From Oscillatoriales cyanobacterium (GTDB taxonomy: Bacteria; Cyanobacteriota; Cyanobacteriia; Cyanobacteriales; Microcoleaceae): DNA of 64,000 nucleotides. Made by a program: the position numbers and the translations under genes. This document shows, piece after piece, positions 7,947-16,504 of this stretch. The notes beneath the pieces were generated by a model. The model had not been told where the DNA came from and did not search any database. It saw only the letters and a program-made list of their open reading frames with translations. The stretch covers positions 1 through 64,000 of the forward strand of contig RDXH01000004.1 of NCBI GenBank assembly GCA_004292745.1. The letters are read 5' to 3'. Within the stretch, counting starts at the first letter, position 1; the number at the start of each line of letters is the position of its first letter.

Positions 7947-8267
7947 ATTTGTTAAGTAAAAGATCGATGGGTGCAAGAAAGAAGGAAAAATGCTCATTCA
8001 GCAAGCTTTTTAGCCATCCGTATCTGAGGTTTAATTAGGTGGATTTACTTAGAAAAAAAATTGGTAGAGCATCAGTGTCAGCAGAGTGGGGCTGAGTTGC
8101 CCTCTGGGTCAGCTTTCGACAAAATCCCAGAAACTGATAGAGTAGATACTTATCTCTACTAGGCATCTCTCATCATTCTGTGGGGTAGGTATCAAGCCTG
8201 CCCTTGACAGCATTTTTGGGAGAAGTCTACTAAATCCAAAACTATTGGTGATTGAATCAAGTAACCT

Positions 8268-9785
8268 ATGCAGGAGAGTTCTTGGCAAGAAAACGAGGTT
8301 CACAGTGAGCTTAACTTGGATATCCCTGATTTAGCTCCTGAAGAACATGAGAGTTTGACCTCAAACCCCAAGGTTGGCACGATATTTGCTACAGCCTCCG
8401 GTGGCGAAAGGAAGTTTGACGTGGTTTCCACAGATCCAAGGGTAGCGATCGAGTTGCCTAATTCCCCCTCTTTTCCTCAAAAATTATACCAGGGACGCCG
8501 GAGGAAAGCTGCTATACTCCTGACGGCGATTTGGGGCGGAACGATTACTTTGCACTTGGTTTCTTGGGGTGCTTGGGTAGTCTGGGGATTGACGGGACTG
8601 CTGTGGATGCAAGCATTTCGATTTTTGTTTGCTTCACCCAAGCCGACAAGGCCGCCTCTTTCAGAATCCAATCAACAGGATTGGCCCTACGTGTCGTTGC
8701 TGGTGGCGGCGAAAAATGAGGAAGCGGTAATTGCCAGACTGGTACAGTCCATTGGTAATTTGGATTACCCGATCGACCGTTATGAACTTTGGGCGATCGA
8801 TGATAATAGCACAGACAGTACGCCTCTTGTATTGGAACAGCTAACGAAACAGTACCCCCAACTCAAAGTATGGAGGAGAGGAGCCAATGCTAGTGGTGGC
8901 AAATCGGGAGCCCTGAATCAAGTTTTACCCCTGACTCGCGGGGAATTTGTGGGGGTATTTGATGCCGACGCGACGGTGACACCAGACTTGCTGCGCTTGG
9001 TACTGCCGGTGTTCGATCGAGCTCAAGTAGGAGCTGTGCAAGTCAGAAAATCGATCGCCAATGCTCCCCTAAATTTTTGGACTCGCAGCCAAGAAGCAGA
9101 AATGGCGCTAGACAGTTTTTTCCAACAACAACGGATTGCGATCGGTGGTATTGGAGAATTGCGCGGTAACGGTCAATTTATGCGCCGCACAGCCTTGGAA
9201 AGCTGCGGAGGTTGGAACGAGGAGACGATTACCGACGATTTGGATTTAACAATCAGGCTGCACTTAGAGCGGTGGGATATTGAATTTTTGGCTGTTCCCC
9301 CCGTATCTGAAGAAGGAGTCACCAACGCCCAGGCTCTTTGGCATCAGCGCAATCGCTGGGCAGAAGGTGGCTATCAGCGCTATCTTGACTACTGGCAGCT
9401 CATTGTTCGTAACCGTATGGGAACGGGAAAAACGTGGGATTTATTTGGATTTTGGGTATCTCAGTATTTGTTGCCCACAGTAGCTGTGCCCGACTTTTTG
9501 ATGTCGATCGTACTGCGCCGAATGCCGATCGCCAGTCCCCTAACTTTCATGACTATTACCCTGTCTCTGGTGGGAATGTTTGTCGGTTTGCGTCGCACTC
9601 GCCAAGAGACCAAATTTGACCTCAAAAGAGTTTTTGCCACCTTGATGCAAACCCTGTTGTCTACTGTATATATGCTTCACTGGCTGCTGGTAGGTGCTGT
9701 GACAGCTAGGGTTTCCGTGCGTCCTAAACAGTTAAAATGGGTAAAAACAGTTCATCAAGGCACTGCTGGCATCAAGTTAAATTAG
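8268..9785 (+). CDS. Processive-type GT2 glycosyltransferase, membrane-bound
   Basis: 505 residues. A polar N-terminus is followed by two membrane helices (about 82-121), a GT2 catalytic domain and several C-terminal helices (about 395-490). Catalytic motifs are DD at 178-179, DAD at 232-234, TDD at 322-324 and QRNRW at 360-364. This is the D,D,D,QxxRW set of processive beta-glycosyltransferases such as cellulose and hyaluronan synthases. No PilZ domain is present. The likely product is a beta-linked glucan or another extracellular polysaccharide, or a glycolipid; the sugar cannot be assigned. The gene is monocistronic. Confidence 0.85.
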   Translation: MQESSWQENEVHSELNLDIPDLAPEEHESLTSNPKVGTIFATASGGERKFDVVSTDPRVAIELPNSPSFPQKLYQGRRRKAAILLTAIWGGTITLHLVSWGAWVVWGLTGLLWMQAFRFLFASPKPTRPPLSESNQQDWPYVSLLVAAKNEEAVIARLVQSIGNLDYPIDRYELWAIDDNSTDSTPLVLEQLTKQYPQLKVWRRGANASGGKSGALNQVLPLTRGEFVGVFDADATVTPDLLRLVLPVFDRAQVGAVQVRKSIANAPLNFWTRSQEAEMALDSFFQQQRIAIGGIGELRGNGQFMRRTALESCGGWNEETITDDLDLTIRLHLERWDIEFLAVPPVSEEGVTNAQALWHQRNRWAEGGYQRYLDYWQLIVRNRMGTGKTWDLFGFWVSQYLLPTVAVPDFLMSIVLRRMPIASPLTFMTITLSLVGMFVGLRRTRQETKFDLKRVFATLMQTLLSTVYMLHWLLVGAVTARVSVRPKQLKWVKTVHQGTAGIKLN

Positions 9786-10081
9786 CAAAAAAATATGCAA
9801 ACTTGCCAGGATTAAGGAAAATATCAAGAATTAGAATTCTACTAACTAATAAGTAATGATGGTAGAATTTTAAAAGAAAATGTCTTTTATCAAAAAATAC
9901 ACTAGAGGCGATGGGTAAGAGCAAATAAGTAATCGGTAATACAAAAGTCGTCAATTATAAATATCGCCAAGATTTTTATAATTTAACTTGACAAAATACC
10001 AATTACTATCTATTAATTATGATTAATAGATTGCGAATTACCAATTGCTTGTTGCCAACTACGAGTCACCAGTTATTGATA

Positions 10082-11305
10082 ATGGATTTGTTAGAGTACC
10101 AAGCTAAAGCTTTATTTCGTCAGATGGCAATTCCGGTTCTGCCCTCCCAGCGGATTGACAATCCCGCAGACCTCAAAGGGCTGAAGATTCCCTACCCAGT
10201 CGTACTCAAGTCCCAAGTGCGGGCGGGGGGACGGGGTAAGGCCGGTGGGGTGAAGTTTGTGGAAAATACGATCGATGCGGTGGCTGCGGCTCAGACAATT
10301 TTTAATTTGCCGATCGAATCGGAGTATCCCGAAGTCCTGCTAGCAGAGGCCAAGTACAACGCCGACCAAGAATTGTACTTGGCTGTATTGCTAGATCCCG
10401 TAGCGCGACGCCCGGTACTTCTGGGCTCGCAACAAGGAGGTATGGATGTGGAAGGGTCGATCGAGAAAATGCAGCAAGTTGTTGTAGACCAAGAGTTTTC
10501 GCCTTTCTACGCGAGGCGACTGATGCTGAAAATGGGATTGCAGGGAGATCTGATTCAATCAGTCAGCACGATTGTGGAAAAAATGTATCGGCTGTTTGTC
10601 GAGAAAGATTTAGATTTAGTAGAAATCAATCCTCTGGGCATCAGTCCCAAGGGAGAGGTAATGGCTTTAGACGGTAAAGTCAGTGCCAATAATGATGCCT
10701 TGGGACGTCATCCAGACTTGGCGGCCCTGGGGGAAAAGAAAGCAGATGCCAAGCTCCCAGGACACAGGAGAGGTCAGGTCGATCGCCGGAGTGCCCACTC
10801 GAATTTGCTGCACTCGCCCTTGGAATTGGGAGGGAGTTCTCAATCCCAATCCTCCAATTCTGAATCTTTGAACTTGGTGGAACTAGAGGGGAATATTGGG
10901 GTTTTGTGCAACGGAGTGGGTTTGACAATGGCGACTTTGGATGCAGTGACTTACGAAGGAGGCAAACCAGCTAATTTTGTGAATCTCGGTTCCCTAGACC
11001 GCTACGATGGAACAAAGACCCTGCGCGATCGCTTGGAGTTATCTCTGGAGTTAGTCTCTCAGGATAAAAGCGTGAAGGTGGTGCTGGTGCATATTTTGGC
11101 TAGTACCGCAGCCAGCGAGGCGACAATCTCGGCAGTGGTAGGCTATCTGGAACGGAAAGCCCGTGCCAATCGCCAAGTTCAGGTGGTGCTGCTGTTGGTG
11201 GCAATCGATCGAGATGGGGTGAAAAAGCGTTTGGGGCAGTTGCCTGTGCAACTAGCGAGCACTTTGGATCAGGCAGTAGCACAAGCTGTGTCTTTAGCTA
11301 AATAG
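10082..11305 (+). CDS. sucC: Succinyl-CoA ligase (ADP-forming) beta subunit
   Basis: 407 residues from ATG 10082 (MDLLEYQAKALFRQM); an in-frame ATG at 10019 is rejected because homologues begin with MDLLEYQAK. ATP-grasp domain: VVLKSQVRAGGRGKAGGVKF, then DLDLVEINPLGI and the nucleotide-site DGKVSANNDAL. The enzyme interconverts succinyl-CoA and succinate with substrate-level phosphorylation. Two oddities: residues about 219-264 are a polar insert between the ATP-grasp and CoA-ligase domains, part of it encoded by a repeat-like inverted sequence near 10824-10862. In addition, the glycine-rich motif and IFGGI segment of E. coli SucC are replaced by NLGSLDRYDG and ILASTAAS. A cyanobacterial-type divergence or altered acyl specificity is possible. 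Confidence 0.85.
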   Translation: MDLLEYQAKALFRQMAIPVLPSQRIDNPADLKGLKIPYPVVLKSQVRAGGRGKAGGVKFVENTIDAVAAAQTIFNLPIESEYPEVLLAEAKYNADQELYLAVLLDPVARRPVLLGSQQGGMDVEGSIEKMQQVVVDQEFSPFYARRLMLKMGLQGDLIQSVSTIVEKMYRLFVEKDLDLVEINPLGISPKGEVMALDGKVSANNDALGRHPDLAALGEKKADAKLPGHRRGQVDRRSAHSNLLHSPLELGGSSQSQSSNSESLNLVELEGNIGVLCNGVGLTMATLDAVTYEGGKPANFVNLGSLDRYDGTKTLRDRLELSLELVSQDKSVKVVLVHILASTAASEATISAVVGYLERKARANRQVQVVLLLVAIDRDGVKKRLGQLPVQLASTLDQAVAQAVSLAK

Positions 11306-11583
11306 CGGGAAGCCCCGAAATTATAGAAACCTTCAATCAATGGCCGATCGACTCCGTAGTTGGGCAAACTTCCTTCTTCCTTCTTCTTTTCCCCCCTTGG
11401 GGGGGGCAGGGGGGGGTGACTTCTTCCTTCCTCCTTCCTCCTTCCTCCTTCTTTTCCCCCCTTGGGGGGGGCAGGGGGGGGTGACTTCTTCCTTCTTCCT
11501 TCCTTCCTTCCTTCCTTCCTTCCTTCCTTCCTTCTTCCTTCTTCCTTCTTCCTTCCTTCCTTCCTTCTTCTGCGATATAAAAA
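11306..11583. repeat. Microsatellite and G/C-rich repeats between sucC and sucD
   Basis: Contains two direct copies of a segment of ccccccttgggggggg type plus gcaggggggggtgacttctt, then an uninterrupted ttcc tract of roughly 40 bases (about 11502-11570) with cttcttcc variants. It separates the two subunit genes by 278 bases where a short gap is usual. A long pyrimidine tract like this is prone to slippage and could change the coupling of sucD to sucC. Confidence 0.85.
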
Positions 11584-12492
11584 ATGAATTTAACTCCTGA
11601 GAGTAAAGTCCTCATACAAGGCATTACAGAATCTCCCGCGTCAACCCTTGTGGGGCTGATGATGAAAGCATACGGCACAAATGTAGTGGCTGGTGTCAGT
11701 CCCGGTAGGGGCGGGCAGGAGTTGGAGGGAATTCCGGTTTTTGATTTGGTGGAACAAGCTGTGGCGGCGGTGGGGCACATTGATACCACGGTGATTTTGG
11801 TGGAACCCTACAGGGTGCTCGATGCGGCCCTGGAAGCGATCGCAGCAGGAATTAGGCAAATCGCGATCGTCACTCCAGGAGTGCCTCCTCTGGATATGGT
11901 GCGCTTAGTCAGAAAAGCTGAAGCCATGGAAACTTTGGTGATTGGGCCCAACAGTCCGGGAATTATTGTGCCTGACAAGTTATTGCTGGGAACTCATCCG
12001 AAGGAGTTTTACACTCCCGGCCCGGTGGGGATTATCAGTCGCAGCAGCACTTTGACTTACGAGGTGGCTCTAGAACTGACTAATGCGGGGTTGGGACAGT
12101 CGATGGCTGTTTGTATTGGCTGTGATGCGATTGTGGGTTCTTCTTTTATGCAGTGGCTGCAAATTTTGGACGAAGATGAGACTACGGAGGCGATCGTGTT
12201 GGTGGGGGAAGTTGGCGGCTGGAGCGAACAAGCTGCTGCTTCTTATATCGCTGAGGCGATCGACAAACCCGTGGTGGCTTACCTGGCTGGCCGCTATGCT
12301 CCCAAAGGGCCGTCTTTGGGCCACGCCGGCATCCTGATCAGCTCTAGGGCTGCGGCGCGGACTGCCTTTGGGGTGAGTGCAGAAAATAAAATGGCTGCCT
12401 TTGAAGAGGCAAATATCCCAGTCGCTTCTCGACCTTCCGAGGTACCTAAGTTGATCGATAAATTACTCAAGAAAAATCAAGACGTTTCCTAA
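11584..12492 (+). CDS. sucD: Succinyl-CoA ligase alpha subunit
   Basis: 302 residues. The CoA-binding Rossmann domain begins VLIQGITESPASTL, followed by YGTNVVAGVSPGRGG, and the ligase domain ends around SLGHAGILISS, with H247 in the position of the histidine phosphorylated during catalysis in E. coli SucD. With SucC it forms the ligase used in the cyanobacterial variant of the TCA cycle. It follows sucC on the same strand, but a 278-base repeat tract lies between them and no ribosome site is obvious in front of the ATG. Confidence 0.88.
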   Translation: MNLTPESKVLIQGITESPASTLVGLMMKAYGTNVVAGVSPGRGGQELEGIPVFDLVEQAVAAVGHIDTTVILVEPYRVLDAALEAIAAGIRQIAIVTPGVPPLDMVRLVRKAEAMETLVIGPNSPGIIVPDKLLLGTHPKEFYTPGPVGIISRSSTLTYEVALELTNAGLGQSMAVCIGCDAIVGSSFMQWLQILDEDETTEAIVLVGEVGGWSEQAAASYIAEAIDKPVVAYLAGRYAPKGPSLGHAGILISSRAAARTAFGVSAENKMAAFEEANIPVASRPSEVPKLIDKLLKKNQDVS

Positions 12493-12634
12493 ATCCGATC
12501 GGCTTTCTTCCTTGTTTCTGCATCTATATCTATTAATAGGTTTGGAAGCTAATATTTGGGTAGCTATGGTTACAAAACCTTGACAAAACCTCTGTTAATC
12601 TGGTAGCAATTAATGATATTGGAAGCTCGCTGCT

Positions 12635-13366
12635 GTGGGATGTCTTAGTATTTCAATTGTTGAAGGGAATCCGCACCTGCGATCGCTCTTGGGCTGGCAT
12701 CTACAGCAAGTCGGTCACTGGGTGCATCAATCAGCGGATATCAATCATGCTAGGGAAATATTTTTCAGCCAACAGCCATCCCTAGTAATTCTGGATGCGG
12801 AATTGCCAGATGGAGACGGTTTGGAATTTTGCCGATGGCTACAAAAACAGCAGCAGTCGCTGATTTTAATGCTGTCAGCCCGGAATTCTGAAGCGGATAT
12901 TGTTGAAGGTTTGAAGTCGGGGGCTGACGATTACCTCACCAAACCTTTTGGGATGCAAGAATTTATGGCGCGGGTAGAAGCTTTGATGCGTCGCAACCGC
13001 ACGATGATACCGCCGGCTACCCTGGAGTGCGGGCTGCTCAAAATTGATTTGGTGCAACGCCGAGTGCGTTTGTACGAACAACATATCGAACTCACTCCCC
13101 AGGAATTCAGCCTGTTGTACGTGCTGGCTCAAGCTGGAGGAGTCCCTCTGTCGCGATCGGATTTACTGCGCAGAGCTTGGCCCGATGCTATTGACAACCC
13201 GCGCACCATTGACACTCATGTACTGTCTTTGCGGAAAAAAATCGAAATCGATCCGCGACAGCCGAGTCTGATTCAAACTGTGCGGAATGTTGGCTATCGG
13301 CTGAATTTGGAATTGTTAAATGGGAATGAATGGAATTCACCGCTATCTAGGGTTGTAATTTCTTAA
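12635..13366 (+). CDS. OmpR/PhoB-family response regulator with atypical receiver
   Basis: 243 residues from a GTG start. The receiver domain (1-115) has the phospho-acceptor position D54 (LVILDAELPDGDG), S81 and K103 (TKPF). The usual acidic pair near the N-terminus is reduced to one residue (IVEGN, E10). A winged-helix DNA-binding domain follows (about 128-232: LTPQEFSLLYVLAQAGG, then RTIDTHVLSLRKKIE and VRNVGYRL). No histidine kinase is adjacent. A weakened acidic pocket recalls regulators such as NblR that work without classical phosphorylation, but orthology is not shown. Confidence 0.85.
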   Translation: MGCLSISIVEGNPHLRSLLGWHLQQVGHWVHQSADINHAREIFFSQQPSLVILDAELPDGDGLEFCRWLQKQQQSLILMLSARNSEADIVEGLKSGADDYLTKPFGMQEFMARVEALMRRNRTMIPPATLECGLLKIDLVQRRVRLYEQHIELTPQEFSLLYVLAQAGGVPLSRSDLLRRAWPDAIDNPRTIDTHVLSLRKKIEIDPRQPSLIQTVRNVGYRLNLELLNGNEWNSPLSRVVIS

Positions 13367-13436
13367 TTTGCTTGCTGATTTGATGTTGGGAATTAATTGG
13401 CGATCGCCTCGGTTTTTCCTGACAGGATGAATTGGA

Positions 13437-13865
13437 TTATTTGGGACAGGGCAATTGTCCGTTAGGAGTTACGTAAACATTGTGATTGAAGTCATTAATG
13501 AAACATACGAGCAATCCTTGGCGGTGATTTTTTTTGCCATCATTCCACCGGATTAGTTCGGTATTTGCAGTTGTCCGCCGTGGTGCATCGGCAATTTTTT
13601 CTAATGTACTTTCCCCTGGATTGAGGGATGATTCTACGGGAATACTTATTTTCTCGACTTCTCCGGTTCGTTTGCCAAATTCATTAACTTTGTGATTATG
13701 AAGGACAAAGTTTTTGATATAAATGCGCTGATTGGAAATATTAGTCAGCCTTAACATTCCCTGTTTGACTGTTTCTACTCGCAGCACGTAGGTAGGTGGA
13801 ATGAAAGCAGCAAGAGATACAGAGGCGATCGCCATTCCTGTCAAAAGTGATAAGATATTTTTCAA
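13437..13865 (-). CDS. Secreted hypothetical protein (142 aa)
   Basis: 142 residues starting at TTG. A clear signal peptide is seen (MKNILSLLTGMAIASVSLAA), cleaved probably near residue 20. The mature part is rich in beta-forming and polar residues and has two cysteines near the C-terminus (LLVCFINDF and QLPCPK) that could form a disulfide in the periplasm. I do not recognise the family. It stands alone, convergent with the response regulator. Confidence 0.6.
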   Translation of the reverse strand: MKNILSLLTGMAIASVSLAAFIPPTYVLRVETVKQGMLRLTNISNQRIYIKNFVLHNHKVNEFGKRTGEVEKISIPVESSLNPGESTLEKIADAPRRTTANTELIRWNDGKKNHRQGLLVCFINDFNHNVYVTPNGQLPCPK

Positions 13866-13933
13866 AATATAATACTTAAACTCTGATTTTGAGTCTTTAT
13901 TTTACTACAGTATTAACCATTCAAAAAGTCACC

Positions 13934-13982
13934 CGGCGGTTGAAACCGCGTCTATACAAACAAAGTCCGCCTCCGCGGACTA
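13934..13982 (-). repeat. Two-hairpin dispersed repeat (copy 1)
   Basis: Contains cggcggttgaaaccg and, after a short spacer, agtccgcctccgcggact, each self-complementary. The same two-hairpin unit occurs at 43254-43304 and 60014-60063 in the opposite orientation. Here it abuts the last codons of the broken HEPN gene and overlaps its stop. Confidence 0.75.
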
Positions 13983-14325
13983 AGAAGATCCAGATCGAGA
14001 ATCTGGCAAATCTCCCAGCAGACGTTGTGCTAATTCTAAAAATTGTTCGGCTTGGGCGATTAATTGATTAGCCTCATCTTCGGGAATGGCTGATATTTAT
14101 GCTCCGGAGCTCCCCCTCGCATCCCCACCCCCCCCTAGCCCCCCCACCCCCCCCTGCCCCCCCCAAGGGGGGATGGGGGAAGGGGGACTTTGATCCGATT
14201 CTTGTCCCCCCCTTTTTAAGGGGGGTTAGGGGGGATCGTCTTAAGTAAACCGTATTGACTAATAACCTAGCGGCCCGCAAGCTTTCACCTGCTTTTGTTA
14301 AAAGAGCAATTTGTTCTGGTATCAA
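13980..14325 (-). pseudogene. HEPN-domain toxin gene, core replaced by a G/C-rich repeat
   Basis: The N-terminus (MIPEQIALLTKAGESLRAAR) is typical of HEPN proteins encoded with MNT nucleotidyltransferases. After about 30 residues the frame runs into a CCCCCCTTTTTAAGGGGGG-type repeat (about 14105-14235) and continues as glycine-rich nonsense to a stop at 14074. Beyond the repeat, in another frame, a HEPN-like C-terminus reappears: PEDEANQLIAQAEQFLELAQ, ending at TAG 13980. The central helices with the Rx4-6H RNase motif are missing. The gene starts within the last four bases (ATGA overlap) of the MNT gene, the usual arrangement of HEPN/MNT pairs. Confidence 0.7.
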
Positions 14326-14642
14326 ATCAATACTCCTTCTCTACGAACATTTAGAAAGAAAGGACTTTTCTCTTCCTGAAAACGTATGGAAGAAGCAAAA
14401 GCACTAGAAATTACTACAGTCCGATCTAAGCACAAAGCGGCAATAAATTCACTGGTGCTAGCGATTTCTTTGCCAGCATGAACTTGCCCGTCCAACACAA
14501 CTAAAATATCAATATCAGAATCGGGTTTGGCATCTCCTCTAGCTTGGGAAGCGTAGAGAATTAACTGCACGAGTCTTTCGCCGTATAAGTTATGAAAGTA
14601 GTGGCGGAGTTCTGCTAAAATTTCGGGTAAATTATTGTTCAT
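14322..14642 (-). CDS. MNT-type nucleotidyltransferase (antitoxin-like)
   Basis: 106 residues. Minimal nucleotidyltransferase fold: LILYASQARGDAKPDSDIDI holds the core, with the metal-binding DxD at D43/D45. The usual GS of the GSxARG motif is AS here (A31-S32). In HEPN/MNT systems the MNT protein neutralises the HEPN RNase by adding AMP to a tyrosine. The partner gene here is broken, so this antitoxin may be an orphan. Whether the AS variant is active is uncertain, since the glycine helps position the nucleotide phosphates. Confidence 0.8.
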   Translation of the reverse strand: MNNNLPEILAELRHYFHNLYGERLVQLILYASQARGDAKPDSDIDILVVLDGQVHAGKEIASTSEFIAALCLDRTVVISSAFASSIRFQEEKSPFFLNVRREGVLI

Positions 14643-14654
14643 TTTGATTCGTTA

Positions 14655-15014
14655 TGTTTGTAATATCAATTCCGGCTGCACCGGAATGATATAGAGGAGA
14701 CGGCAGTGCCGTTTCCCTACCCCGATTAATTGTAGGGACAGGGCACTGCCCATTGGTGTCAACTTAAGCTGTGGGCCCGTCAAGTTCGTTGGTCATCCCA
14801 CCAGTCCGACAGGGGTTTAAACCCCTGTCTCATAGCTGAAGTCAGTTGAAACTGACTGAAGATTTGCCCCAAATTAAGACATATAAACCAACTCTTCAGT
14901 CCTCTTTGAGAGGACTTTCGCTCTCTCGACAGGGGTTTAAACCCCTGTCGGACTATTGGTTTGACCTGATTGTTGACACCTATGGGCAGTGCCGTCTCCT
15001 CCGTTTATATCATT
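14655..15014. repeat. Block of nested palindromes
   Basis: About 360 bases made almost wholly of inverted repeats. A perfect 22-base palindrome (gacaggggtttaaacccctg...) occurs at 14808-14829 and again at 14928-14949. Hairpins agtcagttgaaactgact (about 14846-14863) and agtcctctttgagaggact (about 14898-14916) lie between them. The outer arms pair: gaggagacggcagtgccg near 14693 with its inverse near 14990-15002, and cccattggtgtcaac near 14749 with gttgacacctatggg near 14972. A variant of the MITE terminal repeat (tatcaattccggctgcaccg) lies at the left edge. No gene is credible here. Confidence 0.7.
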
Positions 15015-16376
15015 TCAACCAATCACTTTTTTAATCAAATCTAACTTACCCTGATACGGAGCATAGCGCCATTTCAATTCCAGCCAAAAAAACTTTTGTA
15101 ACACGCTTTTGTAATGGGAAAAAGTATCAAAACTTGCTTTCCCGTGATAACTCCCGATGCCGCTTTCTCCAACTCCGCCAAAGGGCAAGGTTGTTACTCC
15201 CACTTGCATTACTGTGTCGTTGATACAAACTCCCCCAGAAGAAGTTTCCCGCAGAACTCGTTCTTGTTTCTGTTTATCCTTCGAGAACAAATACAATGCT
15301 AACGGTTTGGGGCGGGCGTTGATTTGGGCGATCGCCTCTGATAAATCATCATACTCCAACACTGGCAAAATCGGCCCGAAAATCTCATCTTCCATCACCG
15401 GGGAATCCCAGGAAACTTTATCTAAAACCGTCGGTGCAATATATCTATCTTCCGGTTTCACTTCCCCGCCGATGACAATTTCTCCATCTTTGATGAACGC
15501 ACTCAAACGTTCTAATTGCCGCTGATTGATGATTCTGCAATAGTCAGGACTTGTTTGGGGATCGTTGCCGTATAATTCTAGAATCGATGCTTTAATTGCT
15601 GGCATTAAAGCTGGCTTGATTTTGCGATCGACTAACAGGTAATCTGGAGCGATACAGGTTTGACCCGCATTGATGAATTTGCCCCAAGCAATCCGTTTTG
15701 CTGTGTGTTCTAGCTGCACATCTGAGTCTACAATGCAAGGACTTTTCCCACCTAATTCTAATGTTACAGGAGTCAGATGTTTGGCTGCGGCTTCCATCAC
15801 AATTTTACCAATTTTTGTGCCTCCTGTAAAGAAGATGTGGTCGAATTTTTCAGCTAACAATTGTTGGCTAATTTCCACACCACCTTCGATGGCGGCTATG
15901 TAAGCTGGATCGAAGGTTTTAGCAATCATGTCGGCGACGACTTCGGATGTGTGGGATGCTATTTCCGAAGGTTTGAGAATGGCGCAGTTGCCGGCGGCGA
16001 TCGCCCCTACTAAGGGTGATATCATTAACTGAAAGGGATAGTTCCAAGGTCCGATGATTAAAACTACGCCTAAAGGTTCGGGAAAAATGCGGGCTGAGGC
16101 GGGGAATTGGTCGATCGATGTTGGTACTTTTCTGGGCTTTACCCAAGATTTCAGATTTTTGATGGCATACTTAACTTCAGCGATCGATGCGATTTCAAAG
16201 TAAGCCTCGAATTCCGGCCGATTTAGGTCAGCATTGACAGCATCCACTATTCGTGATTGATTAAGTTCGATCGCGCTTTTAAGTTTATGCAATTGTTCCA
16301 GCCGAAAATCCACCTCTTTAGTTTTCCCCGTCGCAAAAAATTGTCGCTGCTGCTGGAGCATATCGCTAACTAACAT
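15015..16376 (-). CDS. Class 3 aldehyde dehydrogenase
   Basis: 453 residues, the length of ALDH3-type enzymes. Motifs: IIGPWNYPFQLMISPLVGAI, FFTGGTKIGK for NAD(P) binding, the general base E207 in LELGGKSP, and the catalytic C241 in NAGQTCIAPDY. A C-terminal hydrophobic helix is not evident. A strong ribosome site (GGAGG, seven bases from ATG) fixes the start. Cyanobacterial relatives such as Synechocystis Slr0091 oxidise long-chain and apocarotenoid aldehydes, which suggests a role in removing fatty or carotenoid aldehydes; the substrate is inference. Its 3' end touches the palindrome block. Confidence 0.92.
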   Translation of the reverse strand: MLVSDMLQQQRQFFATGKTKEVDFRLEQLHKLKSAIELNQSRIVDAVNADLNRPEFEAYFEIASIAEVKYAIKNLKSWVKPRKVPTSIDQFPASARIFPEPLGVVLIIGPWNYPFQLMISPLVGAIAAGNCAILKPSEIASHTSEVVADMIAKTFDPAYIAAIEGGVEISQQLLAEKFDHIFFTGGTKIGKIVMEAAAKHLTPVTLELGGKSPCIVDSDVQLEHTAKRIAWGKFINAGQTCIAPDYLLVDRKIKPALMPAIKASILELYGNDPQTSPDYCRIINQRQLERLSAFIKDGEIVIGGEVKPEDRYIAPTVLDKVSWDSPVMEDEIFGPILPVLEYDDLSEAIAQINARPKPLALYLFSKDKQKQERVLRETSSGGVCINDTVMQVGVTTLPFGGVGESGIGSYHGKASFDTFSHYKSVLQKFFWLELKWRYAPYQGKLDLIKKVIG

Positions 16377-16504
16377 CTTTTGTCCTCCATGTTTATCAAT
16401 AAATGTTAAAGCATTTCTGAAAATAGGCGATCGCAGCTAAAGTGCAATCGTGTTTCCAGGAAAGTCAGTGGATTTGAGATTAATGTTAAAATAAAAGGGT
16501 TGAC
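16377..16504. other. Spacer upstream of the aldehyde dehydrogenase
   Basis: Holds the presumed promoter region of the minus-strand aldehyde dehydrogenase. A TTGACA hexamer ends it on the plus strand at about 16500-16505, with TATGGT about 14 bases further on. That would be a weak promoter reading rightward. Confidence 0.35.

Noticed and set aside
11337-11789. 150-codon minus-strand frame
   Set aside because: Mostly Glu/Gly/Lys from the ttcc microsatellite, then antisense to sucD.
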